The notes under the pieces: generated by a model | What the model was told of the DNA's origin: nothing | The model's database searches: none | The model's input: the letters and a program-made list of their open reading frames with translations, nothing else | In this document: positions 27,620 to 34,558 of the stretch, one piece after another | Numbering within the stretch: the first letter of the stretch is position 1 | Layout: every line of letters starts with the position of its first letter | Assembly (NCBI GenBank): GCA_035508435.1 | Contig: DATJNA010000006.1 | Coordinates: 29,530 to 93,529, forward strand | DNA: 64,000 nt | Direction: 5' to 3' | Source: JASHVB01 sp035508435 | Lineage (GTDB): Bacteria > Pseudomonadota > Alphaproteobacteria > Acetobacterales > Acetobacteraceae | Made by a program: the position numbers and the translations under genes

Positions 27620-28210
27620 ATGACCTGGGTCGATTTCGTCGCCCTGGCCGTGCTCGCCATCTCCGCCTTGCTCGCCTTCATGCGCGGACTCGTGCGCGAG
27701 GTGCTGGGTATCGGCGCCTGGATAGGCGCAGGGGCCGCGGCGTATTTCGGCCTGATGCTGGGCCGGCCACAGGCGCACGCCTGGTTCGGCGACGCCTACT
27801 GGGTCGATCCGGCCACCTTGGCCGTGATCTTCGTCGCCGCGCTGATCGTGCTGATGCTCGTGGCCCACCTGATCGGCCGTGTCGTCCGCGCCTCGCCGCT
27901 GGGCGGCCTCGACCGAACCCTGGGGCTGCTTTTCGGCCTGGCCCGGGGTGCGGTCTTGCTCATCATTGCCTATATCGTTGCCGGGATGGTGGTTCCCGTG
28001 GACCGCTGGCCGGAGCCCGTGCGGCAGGCCCGCTTGCTTTCGCCCGCCTATGCCGGCGCGAGCTGGGCCGTCAGGCGGCTTCCCGTGGCCTACCGGCCAC
28101 GGCTCTACGCGCCGCCGAGCGGCCCCCAGGCCACCGCCGACGACCTGCTGCGCGCCACGCCCCACGGCTCGGCGCTCAGCCGCACCGCCGGCGCCCCGGC
28201 GCGCGATTAG
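27620..28210 (+). CDS. cvpA: CvpA family membrane protein
   Basis: 196 residues from the ATG at 27620 (a TTG at 27602 would add six). Four hydrophobic segments fill about residues 1-130: MTWVDFVALAVLAISALLAF, then two in the middle and VLLIIAYIVAGMVV. The C-terminal part is Pro/Arg-rich. CvpA is needed for colicin V production and is linked to envelope homeostasis. As in many proteobacteria it lies directly upstream of purF, here 12 bp apart, so the two are one operon. Confidence 0.92.
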   Translation: MTWVDFVALAVLAISALLAFMRGLVREVLGIGAWIGAGAAAYFGLMLGRPQAHAWFGDAYWVDPATLAVIFVAALIVLMLVAHLIGRVVRASPLGGLDRTLGLLFGLARGAVLLIIAYIVAGMVVPVDRWPEPVRQARLLSPAYAGASWAVRRLPVAYRPRLYAPPSGPQATADDLLRATPHGSALSRTAGAPARD

Positions 28211-28222
28211 GAGAGGATAGGC

Positions 28223-29692
28223 ATGCACCCGCCGACCACCCTGCCGCACGACGACGACAAGCCACACGAGGAATGCGCGGTGTTCGGCGTCTGGAATGTG
28301 CCGGACGCCGCCGCGGTCGCCGCCCTCGGCCTGCACGCGCTGCAACACCGCGGCCAGGAAGCGACCGGCATCGTCACCAATGACGGCAAGCACTTCCACT
28401 CCCACAAGGGCATGGGGCTGGTCGGCGACAATTTCAGCGACGCCCGCGTGATCAACGGCCTGCCCGGCCACACCGCCATCGGCCACAACCGCTACGCCAC
28501 CACCGGCGGCACCGTCCTGCGCAACATCCAGCCGCTCTACGCCGATTTCGAGTTCGGCGGCTTTGCCGTCGCGCATAACGGCAATCTCACCAATGCCCAC
28601 GTGCTGCGCCGCAACCTCGTCCGCCGCGGCTGTTTGTTCCAGTCCACCACCGATTCCGAGGTGTTCGTCCATCTGATCGCCATCAGCCTCTACTCCACCG
28701 TGGTGGATCGCCTGATCGATGCGCTGAAGCAGGTGGTCGGCGCCTACTCGCTGGTGGCACTGTCGAACGAGGCGCTGATCGGCGTGCGCGACCCCTTGGG
28801 CGTGCGGCCACTGATCCTGGGCCGCATCGGCAACGAGGGCACCGGCGGCTGGGTGCTCGCCTCCGAGACCTGCGCGCTCGACATCGTCAATGCCGCCTTC
28901 GTCCGCGACGTGGAGCCCGGCGAGATCGTCGTGATCAACGACCAGGGCGTGCACAGCATCAAGCCGTTCGGCCGCGTTCGCCCGCGCTTCTGCGTGTTCG
29001 AATACATCTACTTCTCGCGCCCGGACTCGGTGGTGGAGGGCACCTCTGTCTACGACGCCCGCCAGCGCATCGGCATCGAACTGGCCCGCGAGGCGCCCGC
29101 CCGGGCGGATGTGATCGTGCCGGTCCCGGATTCCGGCGTTCCCGCCGCCATGGGCTTCGCCGGGGAGAGCGGCGTCCCGTTCCAGCTCGGCATCATCCGC
29201 AACCACTATGTCGGCCGCACCTTCATCGAGCCGACCGACAAGGTCCGCCACCTCGGCGTGAAGCTGAAGCATTCCGCCAACCGCGCCGTGCTGCAAGGCA
29301 AACGCGTGGTGCTGGTGGACGATTCGATCGTGCGCGGCACCACCAGCAGCAAGATCGTCGAAATGGTGCGTGCCGCCGGTGCACGGGAGGTGCACATGCG
29401 CATCTCCTCGCCGCCCACCACGCATTCCTGCTTCTACGGCATCGACACGCCGGAGCGCAGCCAGTTGCTGGCCTCGCGACACAGCGTGGAGGAGATGGGC
29501 GCGTTGATCGGCGCCGACAGCCTGGCGTTCATCTCGATCGACGGGCTGTATCGCGCCCTCGGCCAGCCGGACCGCGATCCTGCCCGCCCGCACTACTGCG
29601 ATGCGTGCTTCACCGGCGAATACCCCATTCCGTTGCCGGACCAGGCGGACAATTCCGAGCGCCAGCTCAGCCTGCTGGCCGAGAGCGTCTGA
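28223..29692 (+). CDS. purF: Amidophosphoribosyltransferase (first step of purine synthesis)
   Basis: 489 residues. The N-terminal Ntn glutaminase has its nucleophile at Cys18 (EECAVFGVW), so a short propeptide of 17 residues must be removed. The glutamine-binding HRGQEATGI and HNRYATTG motifs follow. The phosphoribosyltransferase domain has the PRPP motif VVLVDDSIVRGTTS near residue 365. The C-terminal cysteines (CYGID, CDAC) belong to the Fe-S-type PurF group only in part and I do not claim a cluster. It converts PRPP and glutamine to phosphoribosylamine. Confidence 0.97.
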   Translation: MHPPTTLPHDDDKPHEECAVFGVWNVPDAAAVAALGLHALQHRGQEATGIVTNDGKHFHSHKGMGLVGDNFSDARVINGLPGHTAIGHNRYATTGGTVLRNIQPLYADFEFGGFAVAHNGNLTNAHVLRRNLVRRGCLFQSTTDSEVFVHLIAISLYSTVVDRLIDALKQVVGAYSLVALSNEALIGVRDPLGVRPLILGRIGNEGTGGWVLASETCALDIVNAAFVRDVEPGEIVVINDQGVHSIKPFGRVRPRFCVFEYIYFSRPDSVVEGTSVYDARQRIGIELAREAPARADVIVPVPDSGVPAAMGFAGESGVPFQLGIIRNHYVGRTFIEPTDKVRHLGVKLKHSANRAVLQGKRVVLVDDSIVRGTTSSKIVEMVRAAGAREVHMRISSPPTTHSCFYGIDTPERSQLLASRHSVEEMGALIGADSLAFISIDGLYRALGQPDRDPARPHYCDACFTGEYPIPLPDQADNSERQLSLLAESV

Positions 29693-29713
29693 CCAACAAA
29701 GCTGCCGGGACGT

Positions 29714-30454
29714 GTGGCTGCCGTGAACCCTGCCCCGCTTGCCGACAATGTCGCCCTCGTCACCGGGGCCAGCCGCGGCATCGGTGCCGCGACCGCCGTC
29801 GCGCTGGCCCGCCTCGGCGCGCATGTCGTGCTGACCGCCCGCACCCCTGGCGGGCTGGAGGAGACGGACGACGCCATTCGGGCCGCCGGCGGCTCTGCCA
29901 CCCTGTTGCCGCTCGATCTGCAGGAGCAAGAGCAAGTGGATGCGGTGGGGCCGAGCCTGTACCAGCGGTTCGGCCGGCTGGATGTGCTGGTGCATTGCGC
30001 CGGTGCGCTCGGGCGGCTGACCCCCGTCGCGCATATCATGCCAAAGGACTGGGCTGACGCACTCGGGGTGAACCTCACGGCGACATGGCGGCTGATCCGG
30101 ACCTGCGATCCGCCGCTGCGGAGTGCGCCGGCGGGTCGTGCCGTGTTCGTCACCGACGCGCGGGCGCGGGCACCGCTCGCCTATTGGGGCGCCTATGGCG
30201 CCACCAAGGCCGGCATGGACCACCTCGTGCTCACCTGGGCCGACGAATTGCGCCAGACGCGCCTGCGGGTGAACTTGTTCGATCCCGGCGTGGTGGCGAC
30301 GAAGCTGCGGTCCTGGGCGTTTCCCGGCGAGGATCCCGCCGGCCTGCCCAGGCCCGAGGACATCGCACCCGCGCTAGCCCGTCTGTGTCTGCCGAGTGAG
30401 ACCCGCCACGGCGCGGTGATCGACATAGCCGAAGCGGCGCCGAACCAGACGTGA
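29714..30454 (+). CDS. Short-chain dehydrogenase/reductase
   Basis: 246 residues from a GTG. Classical SDR features: TGASRGIGAA cofactor motif near residue 20, a degenerate NNAG position (VHCAGALG), and the YWGAYGATKAG active site with Tyr and Lys. It lies 21 bp after purF and could be cotranscribed, but no link to purines is known. The C-terminal part has LPRPEDIAPALARLCLPSE, seen in several uncharacterised alphaproteobacterial SDRs. Substrate unknown. Confidence 0.88.
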   Translation: MAAVNPAPLADNVALVTGASRGIGAATAVALARLGAHVVLTARTPGGLEETDDAIRAAGGSATLLPLDLQEQEQVDAVGPSLYQRFGRLDVLVHCAGALGRLTPVAHIMPKDWADALGVNLTATWRLIRTCDPPLRSAPAGRAVFVTDARARAPLAYWGAYGATKAGMDHLVLTWADELRQTRLRVNLFDPGVVATKLRSWAFPGEDPAGLPRPEDIAPALARLCLPSETRHGAVIDIAEAAPNQT

Positions 30455-30549
30455 CCGCGCCACGGCTGCCCACCAGGCGGCGAGGCGGAACTCCCGCCCT
30501 CGCCCCGCGTTCGCTGCCCGATACGAGCAATGCTTGAAAGGGCAGCATC

Positions 30550-30798
30550 ATGAGGATGGTACAGATTGCGGGTGCAACGGCGCTGGCACTCGGCATGGCG
30601 CTGGCGCCGACCCAGGGCCACGCCGCGGGCTGCGTCAAGGGCGCCGTCGTTGGCGGCGTCGCGGGCCACGTCGCCGGGCATCATGGCTTGCTTGGTGCCG
30701 GCGCAGGCTGCGCCATCGGGCATCACGAGGCGGCGAAGAAGCGCGACCAGGCGCAGGCGAGCAATGACACGCGCACGCGTCACGATACCGACAGGTGA
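30550..30798 (+). CDS. Small exported glycine-zipper protein
   Basis: 82 residues. A signal peptide with cleavage after GHAA (about residue 26) is followed by GCVKGAVVGGVAGHVAGHHGL and GAGAGCAIGHH, a glycine-zipper pattern with spaced Gly residues, two Cys and several His. A hydrophilic tail ends it. Such proteins are common and mostly uncharacterised; roles in the outer membrane or stress are guesses. It is monocistronic with AAAGGG upstream. Confidence 0.7.
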   Translation: MRMVQIAGATALALGMALAPTQGHAAGCVKGAVVGGVAGHVAGHHGLLGAGAGCAIGHHEAAKKRDQAQASNDTRTRHDTDR

Positions 30799-30871
30799 TG
30801 CTGCCAGCGGTGGCGCCGCCGCGAGCCCCGTGGCGGCGGCGCCGCAGCGTCACTTGGAGATAACGGACATT

Positions 30872-31002
30872 CGCCGCGCCGCCGTGGTCATTCAATGCCG
30901 ATGCGCCATGCCGCCGTGGACCCTTTGCGACGTGCGATGCCACCGCGGTCACTCTTTGTGATGTTGTGATGCGCCGTGCTGGCGCGGCAATTCTTTGCGA
31001 TG
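30872..31002. repeat. Degenerate tandem array, about 31-36 bp period
   Basis: Four imperfect units, each built on CGCCRYGCYGBCGYGG...TTTGYGATG, follow the glycine-zipper gene in the 273-bp gap before the His-rich protein. Nothing else is visible in the gap except the likely promoter near 31005-31065, which is AT-richer. Confidence 0.55.
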
Positions 31003-31071
31003 CACAATTAAGTTTTGCTTCATCTTTTTGCCTTAGAGTCGCCGGTCGATCGAGAGTACGGGACGACCATC

Positions 31072-31320
31072 ATGAGCATCGCAAGCGTTGCGTCACCGGC
31101 GACTTCCGCCATCGTCCAGCAGGTGCAGCCGCAGCCGCAGCCGCCGGCACGGCCCAGCGGCACCGCCCAAACTGCCACGGCCTCGCAGGCCGCCACCACG
31201 CAGGAGAGCGGGCGCGCGCACCATCACCACCATCATGGCGCCGCCGCGCAAGCAGCGGGTGCGGCCCCCCAGGCCGGTAGTGCGGCAGGAGGCTCGGCGG
31301 GCATCAACGTCGTCGCCTGA
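31072..31320 (+). CDS. Low-complexity protein with a natural six-His run
   Basis: 82 residues from the ATG at 31072. Almost the whole chain is Ala, Gln, Pro, Ser and Gly, with SGRAHHHHHHGAAAQAAG in the middle and GSAGINVVA at the end. No signal peptide or membrane segment. The codon use and the intact frame make it likely real. It lies 24 bp before the GNAT gene. The His cluster might bind metals; function unknown. Confidence 0.55.
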   Translation: MSIASVASPATSAIVQQVQPQPQPPARPSGTAQTATASQAATTQESGRAHHHHHHGAAAQAAGAAPQAGSAAGGSAGINVVA

Positions 31321-31343
31321 TTGCGGCGCGGCGAAACCGCGCC

Positions 31344-31805
31344 ATGACCAGCGCGGCACCGGGCATCGTGCCTGGCGGAGTCTCGTGTATCGCGGCTTCG
31401 GACGATCCCGATCCCGGCACGTTCCAGGCGATCTACGCCGCGCTCGACGCATGCTCGCGCCCGGTCATCGGTCCGGCCCAGCCGCGACTGCTGGTAATCC
31501 CGATCCGCAATGATGACGGCGCGGTCGCTGGCGGCCTATGGGGATGCACCTGCCTCGGATGGCTGCAGGTCCAGATGTTGTTTGTGCCGGAGCCGCTGCG
31601 CGGCCGCGGCATCGGCACCTTGTTGATGGCGGAAGCCGAGGCCGAGGCAAGCGCCCGCGGTTGCCTCGGCGTCCAGGTTGACACCTTCAGCTTTCAGGCG
31701 GTCGGTTTCTACCAGAAGCTCGGCTTCGCCGTATTCGGCACACTGCGCGACTGCCCGCCCGGCCACGACCGCCTGTTCTTTGCCAAGCGATTGATCGCGC
31801 CATGA
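31344..31805 (+). CDS. GNAT-family N-acetyltransferase
   Basis: 153 residues. The GNAT core is clear: WLQVQMLFVPEPLRGRGIGTLLMAEAEAEA (acetyl-CoA loop RGRGIG near residue 90) and FQAVGFYQKLGFAVFGTL near the C terminus. The first 40 residues are atypical and may include the wrong start. It is coupled to the next gene by ATGA overlap, so both products probably act together. Confidence 0.88.
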   Translation: MTSAAPGIVPGGVSCIAASDDPDPGTFQAIYAALDACSRPVIGPAQPRLLVIPIRNDDGAVAGGLWGCTCLGWLQVQMLFVPEPLRGRGIGTLLMAEAEAEASARGCLGVQVDTFSFQAVGFYQKLGFAVFGTLRDCPPGHDRLFFAKRLIAP

Positions 31806-32908
31806 CGATCACTGCCGCCATCGTGGTGGGCGACCTGTTGCGGCCGGAGGTCGGCGGCCGTCCCGGCGGCAACAGCCGCCAGACGCTGTGGTTGTGGAAC
31901 GCTGTGAAGCGGCAGGTCCAGCTCGCCGCCAAGCTTCCGGTCGAGCGGCTGACCGTCGTCGATGCACCCGACCTATGCCACCACATCGAAGCGCTGCGTT
32001 CTCCCGCGGACGCCGATCTGTACTGGGCGTCGGTCCACGAAGCCCTGCCCGCGGACAGCGCATTTGCGGATCTCGTCGCCGATCGGCTCCGCGACCGATT
32101 CTGCATCGGCTACGAGCTGCCGCCCTGGTTGGTGAAATTGCTCGAAGCCGGCGACATTCCGTATGTCGATCTGCGCCTGCATCCGGTGCGCTTCATGGAC
32201 GATCTCTTGTTCGCGGCCCGCGCGTCGCGTCCGCAGGCACAGGCGGCCATGCTCGCGATGGCGATGCCGGAAAGCGAGGTCATCGCTACGGCCGGCCTGC
32301 GCGAGGCCATGTGCTGCTACATTTCGGCAGCGCGCGTGCCGGAGAATACCTTGCTGGTGATCGGCCAGCGGCGGTTCGATGCGACCCAGATCATCGATGG
32401 CGATTTCTTCGATGCCCATCGCTGCGCTGAGGAGGTGCATCGACTGTGCGGGCATTATGACGGCGTGGTGCTGAAGCCGCATCCACTGGATCGCAACCAC
32501 AGCCTGCTGGAGGTCGCAGCGGCCGCACCGTGCGGCGTGCTGGGCGTGATCGCCGACAACACCTATCGCATGATGGCCCTGCCGCAGATCACTGGGATCC
32601 TGACGGTGAACTCCGGCGTTGCCTATGAGGCGCCCTATTTCGGCAAGCGCGTGCACACGCTGGTGTCGCCGCGGTTGCGCCTGACATGGCGTGGTGCCGC
32701 ACCGGATCCCGCCGCTTATGTGTCGCTGAACGACGTGGTGCTGACGCCGGATTTCTGGCGCGCGGTGCTGCGGCCGCATGTTGCGGTCACACCGCCCGAC
32801 GGCATGCGGCTGCGTCCAAAGCCGAACCGCCTGCGCATCGCGTTCGACAGCTTCTGGAATTTTCAGGAGATCGATACCGACCGAATTCCCCGCCGCGGCG
32901 AAGCATAA
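31802..32908 (+). CDS. Uncharacterised protein with KpsS/KpsC-like C-terminal half
   Basis: 368 residues. I do not recognise the N-terminal half. From about residue 180 the order LLVIGQRRFDATQII, then VVLKPHPLDRNHSLLEV, then a short strand, then ITGILTVNSGVAYEAPYFGKRVH resembles the donor-binding half of capsule (Kdo) transferases KpsC/KpsS, where a KPHP motif and an N-S-x-x-x-x-E-A motif are conserved. A glycosyltransferase role is therefore plausible. It is translationally coupled to a GNAT gene, which would suit modification of an amino sugar. No capsule genes are adjacent. Confidence 0.6.
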   Translation: MTITAAIVVGDLLRPEVGGRPGGNSRQTLWLWNAVKRQVQLAAKLPVERLTVVDAPDLCHHIEALRSPADADLYWASVHEALPADSAFADLVADRLRDRFCIGYELPPWLVKLLEAGDIPYVDLRLHPVRFMDDLLFAARASRPQAQAAMLAMAMPESEVIATAGLREAMCCYISAARVPENTLLVIGQRRFDATQIIDGDFFDAHRCAEEVHRLCGHYDGVVLKPHPLDRNHSLLEVAAAAPCGVLGVIADNTYRMMALPQITGILTVNSGVAYEAPYFGKRVHTLVSPRLRLTWRGAAPDPAAYVSLNDVVLTPDFWRAVLRPHVAVTPPDGMRLRPKPNRLRIAFDSFWNFQEIDTDRIPRRGEA

Positions 32909-32990
32909 CGCCGGGCCATATCAGGCAGCTCAATGCTTGAGCCGCTGGGCACGAGCAGAAATGTGCCTTGCAATCTGGCAAGAATGCGCG

Positions 32991-33207
32991 ATCGACGCGG
33001 GGCCTGTGCGGTCCCGTTCAAAGTTAAGGATTCACCACAAATCGACGCAAGGCCTGCGCGACCAAGCTCAAGGTCAAAGATCCACCGCAAAGACACGAAG
33101 ACACGAAGCGGGAAGGCATAAAATTGAGAAATATGTACGCGGCCGTTCTGCCGTGGGCCGACGGTAGCGCGTCGGCCGGTCTTCGTGTCTTCGCGTCTCC
33201 GTGGTGA
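32991..33207. repeat. Tandem 50-bp duplication and an inverted repeat in a 383-bp gap
   Basis: Two 50-bp imperfect units (32991-33040 and 33041-33090) share ATCGACGC, GCCTG, TCAA and CACC blocks at the same offsets. The second unit leads into CCACCGCAAAGACACGAAG (33082), which is matched in inverted form by CTTCGTGTCTTCGCGTCTCC at 33181-33200. The gap between the KpsS-like gene and rpiA holds no gene. CACCGCAGAGACACGAAG-type inverted elements are known as dispersed repeats in other genomes. Confidence 0.65.
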
Positions 33208-33291
33208 ATCTGCTCCGTGATCTCACAGCGATCTCTGGCCTCACATGGACCGTCGGGAGAATCAGCAATTAGAACGGCTCGCATCACGCCC

Positions 33292-33987
33292 TCATCCACG
33301 CCGTTCCCGCGCCAGGCGCTGCACGCCGTGGTCGCTCGCGACCAGCGCCAGGTCCGCCATGCCGATGAACAATCCGCACTCCACTACACCCACGACGCGT
33401 GACAGCGCTTGCTCCAGATCGGCCGGGTCCGCGATGACGCCGAAGCCGCAATCCAGGATCAGGTGGCCGCCGTCGGTGCGGAACGGCTGCCCGGCATCGT
33501 CACGGCGTAGCACCGGATTTGCCCCTAGCCGTGCCAGACGCTCGGCCGTGGTCTGCCAGCCGAACGGCACTACTTCCACCGGGACCGGGACACCGGTGCC
33601 CAATCGGCCCACCAGCTTGGCCGCATCCGCCACGATCACCAGCCGATCGCTCGCGGCGGCAACGATCTTCTCGCGCAACAGCGCCCCGCCCAGCCCCTTG
33701 ACCAGCTCCAGCGAGCCACGCGCGATCTCGTCCGCGCCATCGATGGTCAGATCGATGCGGTGATGTTCCTCCAGAGTTGTCAGCGGAATCCCCAGGCCGC
33801 GAGCCTGCGCGGCACTGCGTTCCGAGGTCGGAACACCGACGATCCGCAATCCGCCCCGTACGCGTTCCGCCAGCGCCTCGATCGCGAATGCGGCGGTGGA
33901 CCCGGTGCCGAGCCCGACTACCATGCCGTCCTGCACCAAGGCGATGGCGGCGCGCGCCGCCTCGCGCTTCTGATCGTCGCGGCTCAT
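33292..33987 (-). CDS. rpiA: Ribose-5-phosphate isomerase A
   Basis: 231 residues with all RpiA signatures: VGLGTGSTAAFAIEAL, the active-site DLTIDGADEI loop, KGLGGALLREKIVA, and the C-terminal GVVECGLFIGMADLAL. It interconverts ribose-5-phosphate and ribulose-5-phosphate in the pentose phosphate pathway. Monocistronic, leftward. Confidence 0.96.
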   Translation of the reverse strand: MSRDDQKREAARAAIALVQDGMVVGLGTGSTAAFAIEALAERVRGGLRIVGVPTSERSAAQARGLGIPLTTLEEHHRIDLTIDGADEIARGSLELVKGLGGALLREKIVAAASDRLVIVADAAKLVGRLGTGVPVPVEVVPFGWQTTAERLARLGANPVLRRDDAGQPFRTDGGHLILDCGFGVIADPADLEQALSRVVGVVECGLFIGMADLALVASDHGVQRLARERRG

Positions 33988-34131
33988 GCGCCACCCTCCG
34001 CTCGATTGTGTCCTGCCCGCGGCTGCGCTGGCGGGAGACGCAGACCATCTCCGCCGCCCTTGCGAGCAGTGCCGGCGGCGAACAGGCCGGGTCGCGCGTC
34101 ACACCAACCATCCGGATACAATGTCGAACCA

Positions 34132-34166
34132 GATTGCCGAGTCGCTTCGCTCCTCGCAATGACGGC
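34132..34166. repeat. Dispersed inverted-repeat element, copy B (one arm)
   Basis: GATTGCCGAGTCGCTTCGCT and CCTCGCAATGACGGCC form one complete arm of the element. Read on the minus strand it begins GTCATTGCGAGGAGCGAAGC, the best-conserved version in the window. It lies upstream of rpiA. Confidence 0.7.
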
Positions 34167-34222
34167 CATTTCAGCGACCCCGGTCACGGTTGAAGATGCT
34201 CTAGCGCCGCAGCACTCGCCTC

Positions 34223-34312
34223 GCCACCGCGGCGGCCGTCGCTGGCATTGGCGCCACCGAGGTGGCCGTCACTGGCATTACCGCCACCGAGGTGGCCGTC
34301 ACTGGCATTGCC
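34223..34312. repeat. Three 30-bp tandem repeats upstream of the membrane protein gene
   Basis: Units at 34223-34252, 34253-34282 and 34283-34312 share GCCACCGAGGTGGCCGTCAC and TGGCATT. The unit length is a multiple of three and the array lies in an open frame continuous with the membrane protein downstream. The preferred start of that gene is, however, 250 bp further on, so the array is treated as non-coding. The rest of the 571-bp gap (33988-34558) holds copy B and the promoter region only. Confidence 0.75.
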
Positions 34313-34558
34313 ACCACCGCGTCGTTCGTCCGACCACCACCGCGGCGCGCCGATCCTCGCAAAGCCGCCGCGGCTCCGATGCCTGATCACCGACCTTGCC
34401 CACTGCCGCCTATCACGAGCCTCGCCATGCTGCTGATTGCGGCATCGCCTCTGGCCGCCATCGCCACAGCGCATTATTGTATGCTCGTCCTTCGCGTTAT
34501 TGTCTGCCAGTCCGTCGAAGAGGCCACGAATTATGCCAGAGGCCCGGCCGCACCCGCC

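Noticed and set aside
27470..30223. A 917-codon leftward open frame across cvpA, purF and the SDR gene
   Set aside because: Antisense shadow of three well-supported genes, with no recognisable domain.
30872..31002. The repeat array considered as a possible CRISPR
   Set aside because: Units are imperfect along their whole length, with no constant repeat and variable spacer, and no cas genes occur in the window.
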